Assembly (NCBI RefSeq): GCF_020552705.1
Contig: NZ_JAJBZG010000001.1
Span: 806,001 to 870,000 of the forward strand
DNA length: 64,000 nucleotides
Source: Christiangramia sediminis
GTDB lineage: Bacteria; Bacteroidota; Bacteroidia; Flavobacteriales; Flavobacteriaceae
Direction of reading: 5' to 3'
The notes below the pieces were generated by a model, which searched no databases, was not told the origin of the DNA, and worked only from the letters and a program-made list of their open reading frames with translations. A program made the position numbers and the translations under genes. Numbering within the stretch: position 1 is the first letter of the stretch; every line of letters begins with the position of its first letter. Shown piece after piece: positions 26,782 to 36,035 of the stretch.

Positions 26782-27726
26782 ATGTTAGCAAGAGTAGCCA
26801 ATAACCTGTTCTGGATGGGAAGATATATTGAACGTGCAGAACATGTAGCAAGATATTTAAATGTCAATTATTTCGCATCTCTGGATGCACCTAACGAGCA
26901 ATCTCAATCCAGACAATTTGTTTTGCAGTCCATGCTTTACATGGCCGATGATTTCAGCAGAAATGAAAATGAATTAAAGGAAGAAGAAGTTTTATATGAT
27001 ATCGCCTTAAATCCTGAAAAAGATTTTTCGGTAATCAACTATGTGAAGTTGGCACGTGAAAACGCAAATAGCGCAAGAGACTTAATCTCTACTGAGTTAT
27101 ATGAGTCACTGAATAAATTCTACCATTTTGTCCTGAATTATCCTGTTGAAAATTTCAAAAAAAGCGGGTTGTATGATTTCACGGTCCAGGTAAATGAAAA
27201 TACCTCTGTACTAAGAGGAAAAATAAGAGGAACATTACTGCATGACGAGGTATATGCGATCATTATGCTGGGAATCAATATTGAAAGAGCCACGCAGGTG
27301 ATTCGCATTATCAATTCTAAATATAAGGACGCTGTCTTCGCACAGGGAAGTTATGGGGATACTTTAAAAAATAGTTACGAATGGACCACATTATTAAAGT
27401 GTGCAGAATCTTATGATATGATGAGAAGATTCTATCGTCAGACTCCTACGAGCATTACTACCCTGGAATTTCTAATTTTAAATACAGATTGTCCAAGATC
27501 GGTAATGAACAGCTTGAATGAGGTTTGTAAACATATCATGGTGCTGAGTCATGAAAAGCATCCCTCCAAACATTCTTCCGCATTTTTAATCGGAAAGGTA
27601 AGAGCGAAATATCAGTTTAAGATAATAGAAGAAATTGAAAGTGATCTTCAGGCATTCATAGAAAACATCCTTGAGGATCTTAACAATATCGGGCTTAAAT
27701 TAGAAAAGGATTATTTTCATTATTAA
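26782..27726 (+). CDS. Alpha-E domain protein
   Basis: The 314-residue all-helical protein starts with the characteristic MLARVANNLFWMGRYIERAEHVARYLN. It contains further conserved arginine/glutamate helix motifs (GINIERATQVIRII) of the alpha-E (DUF403) family. No catalytic motif is known. It is almost always encoded with the circularly permuted ATP-grasp protein, here three bases downstream of it and 43 bases upstream of the transglutaminase-like gene. It may act as a scaffold or subunit of the ligase. Confidence 0.93.
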   Translation: MLARVANNLFWMGRYIERAEHVARYLNVNYFASLDAPNEQSQSRQFVLQSMLYMADDFSRNENELKEEEVLYDIALNPEKDFSVINYVKLARENANSARDLISTELYESLNKFYHFVLNYPVENFKKSGLYDFTVQVNENTSVLRGKIRGTLLHDEVYAIIMLGINIERATQVIRIINSKYKDAVFAQGSYGDTLKNSYEWTTLLKCAESYDMMRRFYRQTPTSITTLEFLILNTDCPRSVMNSLNEVCKHIMVLSHEKHPSKHSSAFLIGKVRAKYQFKIIEEIESDLQAFIENILEDLNNIGLKLEKDYFHY

Positions 27727-27769
27727 TCCATAAAAATCAATTTAATTTGAAGTTCCTAAATTTCTGAAA

Positions 27770-28627
27770 ATGAACCTGGATTACACCATACGCTATACAG
27801 CAAAAAACACTTATCAAAATGAGACCAACGGTGCTTTATGGCAATTTTTGATTATTCCTGAAAATAATGAGTCACAGGAATTAATTTCCGATGATTTTAG
27901 TAATTCACTGAATACTCCTGTAGAAAATTCGGTCAATGGTTATGACTTCAGAACTTATCGTATTAGACCTAAACAGTCTTTTGAAGAAATAGAATTCACG
28001 GCAGATTTTAAGATCATCAAAAAGGTAGAGAATATTTTTGAAAAAGTTTCTCAGGAATTTTCTGAAAGAGAATTCGAAGATTTGAAGTCTCTGGAATTTA
28101 AAGCTGGTAATGATGTATTTTTAAGGAATACAGATCTTACTACACTTCACCAGGAAGTAGATTTTAAATTTGATAAGACATTGTCTTTATTCGAAAATCT
28201 TCAGAATCTTAATTCCTGGATAAAAGAAGAATTTACTTTTAAAACTAATGTCACCGATATAGACACAGATCTAAATCATATCCTGGAGATCAAACAAGGC
28301 GTATGTCAGGATTTCACCCATTTGTTTATAGCAATAGCCAAGCAATTCGGTATTCCCTCCAGATATGTTTCGGGTTACCTGCATCAGGGCAATGGATATT
28401 TTGGAGATTCCCAAATGCATGCCTGGGTAGAATGTTGCCTGCCAGATAGCGGCTGGATAGGTTTTGATCCAACAAACAACCTTATCGCAGCAGAAAACCA
28501 TATCAAAGTAGCTCACGGTAAAGATTACACCGATTGCCCACCTCTAAAAGGCGTGGTATACTCTTCAGGTAAAAATGAAACTGAATATACCGTTCAGGTT
28601 TCTTCCCAGAAGCAGCAACAGCAATAG
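27770..28627 (+). CDS. Transglutaminase-like cysteine protease/transferase
   Basis: The 285-residue protein has an N-terminal beta domain (about 1-110, YTIRYTAKNTYQN) and a transglutaminase-like core with Cys179 (KQGVCQDFTHLF), His217 (QMHAWVECC) and an Asp near 233 (WIGFDPTNN), so the triad is intact. There is no signal peptide. With the ATP-grasp and alpha-E proteins it completes the triad; it may hydrolyse or transfer the amide bonds the ligase makes. The stop is only 6 bases from the stop of the convergent protease gene. Confidence 0.92.
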   Translation: MNLDYTIRYTAKNTYQNETNGALWQFLIIPENNESQELISDDFSNSLNTPVENSVNGYDFRTYRIRPKQSFEEIEFTADFKIIKKVENIFEKVSQEFSEREFEDLKSLEFKAGNDVFLRNTDLTTLHQEVDFKFDKTLSLFENLQNLNSWIKEEFTFKTNVTDIDTDLNHILEIKQGVCQDFTHLFIAIAKQFGIPSRYVSGYLHQGNGYFGDSQMHAWVECCLPDSGWIGFDPTNNLIAAENHIKVAHGKDYTDCPPLKGVVYSSGKNETEYTVQVSSQKQQQQ

Positions 28628-28633
28628 TGTTTA

Positions 28634-31024
28634 TTAATAAGCACCAATTGGGGAACCGTCTGGAATCTTCGGAACATTTATTTCCAGCTTGAATTCTTCC
28701 GGCTTCTCTCTGAATCTTTTAATATTTCTATACATTTCTTTGTAAACCACATCATCTTTACTTCTCAGCCAGTTTGCTAGTTCATCTATTTTCTGATTAG
28801 TAATAGATCTCACCATTGGAGTAGATTTTTGATCTATGGCCATATTTAATAGATGCTTAAAAACTACAAAATTGATAGTTTTTTGCACGGCTGCTTTGTA
28901 ATCATCCTTCCTTTCAGTTTTTATAGTTTCAGATATCAATTCTTCCAGAACAGAAGATAATCCTGGAAGGTCATTCTCCAATGAATGTTGCTGAACCAGT
29001 CTTTCTGCCCTGGCCGGATGAAGCAACAGCGCTAAGGTCATCTCACTGGCGGTCGCCGGAGCTCCTAAAGCATCAAAAGCTACATCGGTATTACTTTTAA
29101 AAGACTCTCTGTCTCTGCCGTAACCAAATGCTCTCGGTGGAAACAATTCCAGCTTATCCTGTGGAATAGCCAGTTCCTCTGCAGTAAGTGTCTTTATTAC
29201 TGTCTCCAGTGCTTTTTCCTGAAGTTTTGCATCCAGATGTTTTACAACCTGGTTATTTCCACCCTTTACGGCATAATCATATTCAAGTCCGCCAATTAAC
29301 TTTACCGTTGCCTCGGTCTGATATCTATGGAAGAAATATAGAGGTACAAACACATCCTCTAAAACCGTATAAGGCTCATTACTCCTTATGTTATCCTTTG
29401 AAAAATCCTGGATAGCTTTTTTCCTTATCGCAAGCACTCTGTTCAATTCATCTGCCGCATTCTCACCATTATCCCAAAGGTGGGCAAAGGCATGTGCTCC
29501 CCCGGCAGCCCGGGCATCTGAATCTGTAATAAACTTCAATCCTTCAAGTTGGGCATCCTCCAGTATTGAATTTAAATATTCTTTTTCGTTCTGTTCTTCA
29601 GGTACATCACTATAACTATATTTTACAGTTACTTTATCCCACTCACCTATTCCGGTATCGTAAGCATTGGCAAATTCAATTTGGCCATTATTAAGTTCAA
29701 ATTGAGGATGAGGATAATCCATTACCGAAGCTCTTCCGTTGGTACTTGCTGCGAAATTGTGTGTAAAACCAATGGTATGTCCCACTTCATGAGCAGATAG
29801 TTGCCTTATCCTGGCCAGGGCCAGCTCCATCATCGGGTCATGATTTACATCACTTTCAGCAAAAGGTTTATTCGTCATGGCCTGGGCTATCATAAAATCC
29901 TGCCTGATTCTTAAACTTCCTAAACTTACATGCCCTTTAATGATCTCACCGGTTCTTGGATCTACCACACTGGCTCCATAACTCCATCCTCGGGTAGAGC
30001 GATGCACCCATTGTATTACATTGTACCTAACATCTAAAGGATCTGCATCTTCCGGCAACATTTTAACCTGGAAGGCATCTTTATAACCTATTTCTTCATA
30101 AGCCTCGTTCCACCATTTTGCTCCTTCCAGCAATGCCGATCTAACCGGTTCAGGGGTTCCACGATCTAAATAATAAACAATAGGCTCCACGGCTTCACTA
30201 ACTTCAGCTTCCGGATTTTTTTTCTCTAAACGGTGTCTTATGGCATATCGTTTCTTTATCGGTTCATACACGGGGGAAGCATAATCCATATACGAAATAA
30301 AGATCGCGCCGCTTCGCGGATCAAATAATCGTTTTTTATAATTATCATCTGGTAACTTTACAAAAGAATGATGCTGGGTTACACTAATATTTTTTGAGTC
30401 TGGAACAACAGTATTTACAGTTCTGCCCTTAGACTCTCCTTCAAAAGTAAGCAGGGCTTCAAATTCAACATTTTCAAGAAAAGCTTTGGTACGATCCAGC
30501 GACAAAGCACTTTTAGATTTTTCGAGCTTATAAGTCCCATAACTTCCTTTCTTTAATCTTTCTTCTACCCCGTGTGCATCCTGCATCAAAAAAGGTGTAA
30601 GATCAATAATATATTTACCATCCTTTTCTTCCTTGATTTCAAAACCAAAAATGACCGATTTTGCAAATGCTTCTGCCACACTTTCCTTTTCAGCCTGATT
30701 GTCTGTGATCGCCCGGTAATCCTGATTTGGCTGAACCAATAAAAGTTTATTCCCGGCTTTCTGAAATTTCACTACCTCTGCTCCTCCCAATTGGCCACGA
30801 TCCAGCCCTATGTCATTAGAGCCAACGCCGGTGGTTAAAAAATGGGTATATAGAAATTCCTGTTCCAGGCTATCTACTTCAAGATAGATCTCATCCTCAT
30901 TTTCATTATAATGAAAGTTGAAGAAACCCTTATATTCTTTGAGGTCTTCCTTTTTTTCTAAAAATTGGGCTGACACAGACAGAGAAATACTGAGGGTCAG
31001 AATTATAAGTAAATTAATGCGCAT
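28634..31024 (-). CDS. Secreted zinc metalloprotease with HEVGHxxGFxH motif
   Basis: The 796-residue protein has a signal peptide (MRINLLIILTLSISLSVSAQ), a large N-terminal domain of the DUF5117 type and a metzincin-like zinc site SAHEVGHTIGFTHNF with the first His at residue 412 and the catalytic Glu at 413. The C-terminal region corresponds to the DUF4953-type portion of these Bacteroidota proteases. It should act in the periplasm or outside the cell; the substrate is unknown. No C-terminal type IX sorting domain is evident. Monocistronic on the minus strand. Confidence 0.88.
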   Translation of the reverse strand: MRINLLIILTLSISLSVSAQFLEKKEDLKEYKGFFNFHYNENEDEIYLEVDSLEQEFLYTHFLTTGVGSNDIGLDRGQLGGAEVVKFQKAGNKLLLVQPNQDYRAITDNQAEKESVAEAFAKSVIFGFEIKEEKDGKYIIDLTPFLMQDAHGVEERLKKGSYGTYKLEKSKSALSLDRTKAFLENVEFEALLTFEGESKGRTVNTVVPDSKNISVTQHHSFVKLPDDNYKKRLFDPRSGAIFISYMDYASPVYEPIKKRYAIRHRLEKKNPEAEVSEAVEPIVYYLDRGTPEPVRSALLEGAKWWNEAYEEIGYKDAFQVKMLPEDADPLDVRYNVIQWVHRSTRGWSYGASVVDPRTGEIIKGHVSLGSLRIRQDFMIAQAMTNKPFAESDVNHDPMMELALARIRQLSAHEVGHTIGFTHNFAASTNGRASVMDYPHPQFELNNGQIEFANAYDTGIGEWDKVTVKYSYSDVPEEQNEKEYLNSILEDAQLEGLKFITDSDARAAGGAHAFAHLWDNGENAADELNRVLAIRKKAIQDFSKDNIRSNEPYTVLEDVFVPLYFFHRYQTEATVKLIGGLEYDYAVKGGNNQVVKHLDAKLQEKALETVIKTLTAEELAIPQDKLELFPPRAFGYGRDRESFKSNTDVAFDALGAPATASEMTLALLLHPARAERLVQQHSLENDLPGLSSVLEELISETIKTERKDDYKAAVQKTINFVVFKHLLNMAIDQKSTPMVRSITNQKIDELANWLRSKDDVVYKEMYRNIKRFREKPEEFKLEINVPKIPDGSPIGAY

Positions 31025-31122
31025 TTATTGAGTTTTTTTTAGCCTTCTAAAACTAAAAAATATTCGTTAAATACTTTCTGAAAAGTCCCTTTAATTCTAT
31101 TTTTACGACAAATCAACCAAGA

Positions 31123-32221
31123 ATGATAACAATAGAGAATATTAGAGATCTTAAAGAGCGCCTGGTTGCGTTAAGGAGGTATCTTTGACATTGATGCCAA
31201 AAAGATCGAAATAACCAATATGGAGGAAAAGACCTTTGCTCCAGATTTCTGGGATGACCCTAAAAAGGCTGAACAGATCATGAAAGAGGTCAATGCTGAA
31301 AAAAGCTGGGTAGGAGATTATGAAAAAGGCGAGACCCTTGTGGAAGACCTTGAAGTAATCTTTGATTTCTATAAAGAAAGTGAGGCTACTGCTGAAGATG
31401 TTCAGGATAGATATGATAAGGCTGTAGACCTTATTGAAGATCTTGAGTTCAAAAATATGCTTTCTGAAGAGGGAGATAGTATGAGTGCTGTTCTTCAGAT
31501 CACTGCCGGTGCCGGTGGAACTGAGAGTTGTGATTGGGCTGAAATGCTCATGAGAATGTATCTCATGTGGGCCGAAAAGCGAAAATATAAGATCCGTGAA
31601 CTTAATTACCAGGCTGGCGAAGTTGCCGGAATAAAGACGGTTACTCTGGAAATCGAGGGTGGATATGCTTTCGGTTGGTTAAAAGGTGAAAATGGTGTTC
31701 ACCGTCTGGTGAGGATCTCCCCATTTGACTCCAATGCAAAAAGACATACATCCTTCGCTTCTGTCTATGTTTACCCGCTAGTGGATGACAGTATAGAGAT
31801 TGATATTAATCCGTCAGATCTTAGCTGGGAAACCATGAGATCTTCAGGAGCCGGGGGACAAAATGTGAACAAAGTGGAAACCGCGGTAAGACTACGCCAC
31901 GCCCCTACCGGAATTGTTATTGAAAATTCTGAAACAAGATCACAACTTGAAAATAAAAATAAAGCCATGCAGCTTCTGAAATCTCAGCTCTTTGAGATCG
32001 AGCTTCAGAAAAGACAGGAACAGCGTAGAGAGATAGAAGATTCTAAAATGAAAATAGAATGGGGATCACAAATTAGAAATTACGTGATGCATCCATATAA
32101 ACTAGTAAAAGACGTTAGAACGGCTGAAGAAACCGGAAATGTAGACGATGTGATGAACGGTGATATTGATGCTTTTCTAAAATCTTTTTTAATGATGATG
32201 GGCCAACGGAATGATGATTGA
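31123..32221 (+). CDS. prfB: Peptide chain release factor 2, with programmed +1 frameshift
   Basis: The gene begins at ATG 31123 and runs 21 codons to an in-frame TGA at 31186-31188. A +1 shift at CTT-TGA-C joins it to the long frame, giving about 365 residues. Class I release factor features are present: the SPF anticodon-mimic in [15 protein letters not shown] and the GGQ loop in [18 protein letters not shown]2 ends translation at UGA and UAA. The shift makes synthesis autoregulated: when RF2 is scarce the ribosome pauses at UGA and shifts. Reading only the long frame would wrongly start the protein at 31220. Confidence 0.97.
31173..31189 (+). promoter_or_regulatory. prfB programmed +1 frameshift site
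   Basis: AGGAGGTATCTTTGAC: an internal Shine-Dalgarno-like AGGAGG sits just upstream of the slippery CTT and the TGA stop followed by C. This is the same layout as the E. coli prfB site, notable in a phylum that rarely uses Shine-Dalgarno for initiation. Confidence 0.95.
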
Positions 32222-32292
32222 TAAGTTAACCACTCAATTAGATTTTTAAAATTAAAATAATTGATTATTTTAATAAAGAAAACAAGAACAGA

Positions 32293-32634
32293 ATGCTAAA
32301 GATTTATCATAACGCAAGATGCAGCAAGTCCAGAGAAGGACTTGAAATATTGAAAAATTCAGGCAAAGATTTTGAAATAATAGAATATCTTAAAGAACCG
32401 CTGAATGAAAATGAATTGGGAAACCTGATCAAAAAGTTAAAGATCACCCCCATTCAGCTTGTTCGGAAGAATGAAAAGATCTGGAAAGAAGAATATAAGG
32501 ATAGAGATTTAAGTGACCGTGAAATAATTACCGCCATGGTTAAAAATCCTAAACTTATTGAAAGGCCTGTGGTTGAAACAGACAAAGATGCTGTTATTGG
32601 AAGACCACCTTCAGATATTGAAAAATTGCTATAA
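32293..32634 (+). CDS. ArsC/Spx-family glutaredoxin-type arsenate reductase-like protein
   Basis: The 113-residue protein has the ArsC-fold active site HNARCSKSREGL with Cys10, and the C-terminal KNPKLIERPVVETDKDAVIGRPP typical of ArsC/YfgD-type reductases. These enzymes reduce arsenate using glutathione or glutaredoxin. No other arsenic-resistance gene (arsB, acr3, arsR) is nearby, so a general thiol-redox role is equally possible. It is followed after 10 bases by a small membrane-anchored protein gene. Confidence 0.85.
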   Translation: MLKIYHNARCSKSREGLEILKNSGKDFEIIEYLKEPLNENELGNLIKKLKITPIQLVRKNEKIWKEEYKDRDLSDREIITAMVKNPKLIERPVVETDKDAVIGRPPSDIEKLL

Positions 32635-32644
32635 AACAATATAA

Positions 32645-33013
32645 ATGAAACTTCAACACAAAATTGCATTGATAAGTGTCGCAGCCGCTGCAGTCGCTGG
32701 TTTCGTATATTCACAAATATATATTCACGAAAAAAATCGTAAAGAAATTAGAGAAATAGCTGCAGAGCTTGCTCTTACCTGGAAAGGTCAGCTTAATTTA
32801 AATCCTGAGCAAACAGATCTTCTGGAAGACGCTATTATCGAATATACGATCAAGAAAAATGAGATCATCAACTCCAGCCTGGGGAATATTCAGCAAATAA
32901 ATAAGTTAAAGACTATCCAGAAGAACGAACACCATACTTTAAAGAAGTTCCTGGACGAAGATCAGTTTGAAAATTATATTTTTCTGAATAAACAGATCAC
33001 CCGAAAATCTTAA
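32645..33013 (+). CDS. Membrane-anchored helical protein of unknown function
   Basis: The 122-residue protein has one N-terminal hydrophobic segment (about 7-25, IALISVAAAAVAGFVYSQIY) and an extended helical, Lys/Glu/Asn-rich remainder. The pattern NLNPEQTDLLEDAIIEYTIKKNEI is reminiscent of periplasmic Spy/CpxP-like helical proteins, but this is only a resemblance. It lies 10 bases after the arsC-like gene and is probably cotranscribed with it. Function unknown. Confidence 0.65.
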   Translation: MKLQHKIALISVAAAAVAGFVYSQIYIHEKNRKEIREIAAELALTWKGQLNLNPEQTDLLEDAIIEYTIKKNEIINSSLGNIQQINKLKTIQKNEHHTLKKFLDEDQFENYIFLNKQITRKS

Positions 33014-33126
33014 TTTTTAGGCTTTTATATTTAGGTTTAACAGCAAGGTTTAAGCATTAACACAATATTAACCGCTGTTGATTAAACTATTTAAGTTCTG
33101 ATTGGTCATAGAAAAAAAAATCTATA

Positions 33127-35694
33127 ATGACCATCCGAAAGATCTATGCACTTAGTTTGATCCTAAGTTTACTCAGTATTTTTACTTTTAATAGCTATGC
33201 ACAGGCACCTGCCGATGTTGTAGAATACACTATCACTGGAAAAGTGATAGACAATGAATTAGAAGTTCCGTTAGAATATGCAACCATTTCCATACAGGAT
33301 GTTAATGATCCTTCTATTATTAATGGAGGGGTGACCGACGTAAATGGAGAATTTTCCATAGAAGTTAAAAAAGGAACCTATGATATTCTAGTTGAGTTCA
33401 TATCCTACGAAACAAAAGAATTTAAAAACAGAACCATAGACAGTGATCTTAACCTTGGAACCATTGAGTTGGGACTGGGTTCTGAAAATCTGGATGAAGT
33501 TGTGGTAAGGGCTGAAACTACCCAGGTTGATATTAGACTGGATAAGAAAATCTATAATATAGGAAAAGACCTTACTACTGCAGGTGGTACGGTAAGTGAT
33601 GCTCTTAATAATGTCCCTTCGATATCTGTAGATATAGAAGGAGGTATAAGTCTTAGAGGAAATGAGAATGTAAGAATTCTTATAAACGGAAAACCTTCAG
33701 CAATGGCTGGTTTTGGTAGTACAGATGTTCTAAGTCAGCTACCTGCAGAAGCAATAGAAAGAGTTGAAGTGATCACCTCGCCTTCTGCCAGATATGATGC
33801 CGAAGGAACTGCCGGTATCATCAATATTATTCTTAGAAAGAAAGAAACTCTTGGATTTAACGGGTCACTTAGCCTTAACGGTGGATATCCCGAAAATGCC
33901 GGAATCAATGCCAATCTAAATTATCGAACAGATAAGTTTAACCTTTTTACTACTACCGGTTATCGATATAGAGAATCCCCGGGAATGGCATTCTTCGATA
34001 CCAGATATTTTAATCAAAGAGAAGATTCCTTTTTAGACGGACTAATTTATGATCAAAATATTGAAGACAGGGAATACGATAGGATCAACAGAGGCTTCAA
34101 CACTAATGTTGGGATGGAATATTATCTTAACGACCAGTCTTCTATTACCGGTGCTATCTTTTATCGTTATGGAAACGACTCAGATCTAACCACCAATGCC
34201 AATGATTATTTATTAGACGGCAGTCCGCAGTTACGTACTACTCGATTTGAAAATGAGACAGAAGAAGATAATAGCTGGCAATTCTCGTTAAACTATATTA
34301 ACAGGTTTGATAATAAAGGCCATGAATTAACAGCCGATTTCCAGGTTGAAAGTGACGGTGAAACTCAGAATTCATTTATACGAGAGCCGGTGAATCTTAA
34401 TAATACTGAAATAGAGGATATCTTTATTCCACGTGAAAGGACCATAACTTCAGAAGACCAGAACGAATATCTGATACAGGCCGATTATGTTAGACCTATT
34501 GGAGAAGATTCACAATTTGAAGCCGGATACCGTGGTAATTTTGAAAATGAAATTACTGATTATACGTTGCTTCAGGAAGCTAGAAATGGAAGTTTCGTTC
34601 TAAATAGAAATCAGACAAATATTTTTGATTATTCCGAAAATGTACATGCCTGGTATACACAGTATGGAACCAAATTTGGAGATTTCAGCTTTCTTTTTGG
34701 GTTAAGAGCCGAGCACACCCAACTTAAGGGAGATATTGATTCTGAACTTTCTCAAGAAGAATTAAGAGAAGAATTCAGCTTTGATATTACTACTAATTTC
34801 GACAATAAATATTTCGGATTGTTCCCTACGCTAAATGTGATCTATGAAATTGCAGAACAGGAGAGTATAACTTTTGGTTACAATAGAAGAATTAATAGAC
34901 CAAGAGGATGGTATATCAATCCATTTCCTTCACGAAGCAGTAGAAATAACGTTTTTCAAGGTAATCCAAATTTACAACCAGCATATTCCAATTCATTTGA
35001 TCTTGGATATCTGAAAAGATGGGATAAACTTACATTAACCTCTTCGGTTTACTTTCAAAGAGAAACAGACGCATTCCAAAGAGTTCAGGAAGAAATTGAA
35101 ATTGAGGTTGCAAACCCCGATTTTCCAGAAGAGGGGCCAGAAACTATTCCACAAACTGTAATTAGAAGTATCCCGTTTAACCTGGCAACGAATGACAGGA
35201 TGGGTGGTGAACTTGGATTTTTATATAATCCTGCTGAGTGGTTAAGACTAAATGGTAGTTTCAACTATTTCAGATTTAAATTAGACGGGGAATTCAATGG
35301 AAACGACTTGAGTACTGATAATACTAGTTGGTTTGCAAGGTTCAGTTCAAAAGTAACACTTCCCGCAAAAATCGACTGGCAAACCAATGCGTTCTATCGT
35401 GGACCTTCTGAGGAAATTCAAGGAACCCAGGATGGGATTCTATCCATTGATGTGGCCTTGAGTAAGGAAATTTTAAATGAAAAAGCCACGATCGCTTTAA
35501 ATGTAAGTGATATTTTAAACGGAAGAAGAAGAGCCAGCCAGACCACGACTGAATTCTTCGAACAGGATAGCGAATTCCAGTGGAGACAGGGACAGGCGGT
35601 AAATGTTTCCTTTATTTACAGGTTCAATCAGCAGAAGCAACGTCAGCAAAGAAGAGAAGGCGGGAATGAAGATTTTGAAGAAGGAGAATTCTAG
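33127..35694 (+). CDS. TonB-dependent-receptor-like outer-membrane barrel with carboxypeptidase-regulatory domain
   Basis: The 855-residue protein has a signal peptide (ending SYAQA near 25), a CarboxypepD_reg-like Ig domain (about 35-120, ITGKVIDNELEVPLEYATISI), a plug domain (about 140-240, SDALNNVPSISVDIEGGISLRG...VEVITSPSARYDAEGTAGIINI), and a beta-barrel of the 'outer membrane beta-barrel family' type ending in an aromatic strand near VSFIYRFNQ. A Gln/Arg/Glu-rich tail follows. Such proteins import or export substrates with TonB energy or interact with peptides at the surface. No SusD partner is adjacent, so carbohydrate uptake is not indicated. Confidence 0.88.
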   Translation: MTIRKIYALSLILSLLSIFTFNSYAQAPADVVEYTITGKVIDNELEVPLEYATISIQDVNDPSIINGGVTDVNGEFSIEVKKGTYDILVEFISYETKEFKNRTIDSDLNLGTIELGLGSENLDEVVVRAETTQVDIRLDKKIYNIGKDLTTAGGTVSDALNNVPSISVDIEGGISLRGNENVRILINGKPSAMAGFGSTDVLSQLPAEAIERVEVITSPSARYDAEGTAGIINIILRKKETLGFNGSLSLNGGYPENAGINANLNYRTDKFNLFTTTGYRYRESPGMAFFDTRYFNQREDSFLDGLIYDQNIEDREYDRINRGFNTNVGMEYYLNDQSSITGAIFYRYGNDSDLTTNANDYLLDGSPQLRTTRFENETEEDNSWQFSLNYINRFDNKGHELTADFQVESDGETQNSFIREPVNLNNTEIEDIFIPRERTITSEDQNEYLIQADYVRPIGEDSQFEAGYRGNFENEITDYTLLQEARNGSFVLNRNQTNIFDYSENVHAWYTQYGTKFGDFSFLFGLRAEHTQLKGDIDSELSQEELREEFSFDITTNFDNKYFGLFPTLNVIYEIAEQESITFGYNRRINRPRGWYINPFPSRSSRNNVFQGNPNLQPAYSNSFDLGYLKRWDKLTLTSSVYFQRETDAFQRVQEEIEIEVANPDFPEEGPETIPQTVIRSIPFNLATNDRMGGELGFLYNPAEWLRLNGSFNYFRFKLDGEFNGNDLSTDNTSWFARFSSKVTLPAKIDWQTNAFYRGPSEEIQGTQDGILSIDVALSKEILNEKATIALNVSDILNGRRRASQTTTEFFEQDSEFQWRQGQAVNVSFIYRFNQQKQRQQRREGGNEDFEEGEF

Positions 35695-35714
35695 AATAGA
35701 GATTAGAAGGAAAT

Positions 35715-35746
35715 AAAAAAAGGGACTAAAATTAGTCCCTTTTTTT
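35715..35746. terminator. Bidirectional terminator
   Basis: Perfect arms AAAAAAAGGGACTA / TAGTCCCTTTTTTT with a small AT loop lie between the receptor gene and a convergent small membrane-protein gene, overlapping the 3' end of the latter. Confidence 0.85.
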
Positions 35747-35921
35747 ATGCTTTTTCCGCTTTAGCTTTTTTTCGGGCTTCGCGTTTTTCTTTAATCAACT
35801 CTCCAACAGAACCTCCTATCCAGTAAGGTAGGAATGCCATTAAAAAGATCATAAGCCAGAAACCCATCGTTAATATTGCCAGAAAAGCTAAGAAACCAAG
35901 ATATTGATCGAATTCGAACAT
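35745..35921 (-). CDS. Small membrane protein (58 residues)
   Basis: From ATG 35921 the frame encodes MFEFDQYLGFLAFLAILTMGFWLMIFLM..., a hydrophobic segment of about 35 residues likely forming two short helices or one long one. A basic cytoplasmic tail rich in Lys/Arg/Ala follows (KEKREARKKAKAEKA). The ATG three codons upstream is possible. Family and function unknown. Its coherent topology makes it likely to be real. Confidence 0.6.
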   Translation of the reverse strand: MFEFDQYLGFLAFLAILTMGFWLMIFLMAFLPYWIGGSVGELIKEKREARKKAKAEKA

Positions 35922-36035
35922 AACAGTCAAAGTTTAATTTGAATCTGGTCAAAGATAGGAAGTCTCCCCCGCTTATCACAAAAAATTACCCAGTTTTTTG
36001 AGCATCTTATTTCTTTAAGTAAAGGGAGTTACGAA

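Noticed and set aside
27050-27066. Second sigma-54-like TTGGCACGTG match
   Set aside because: It is inside the alpha-E coding region and lacks the TTGC/TTTGT half at the right distance.
32293-32634. Arsenic-resistance operon
   Set aside because: Only the ArsC-like gene is present; there is no arsR, acr3 or arsB nearby.
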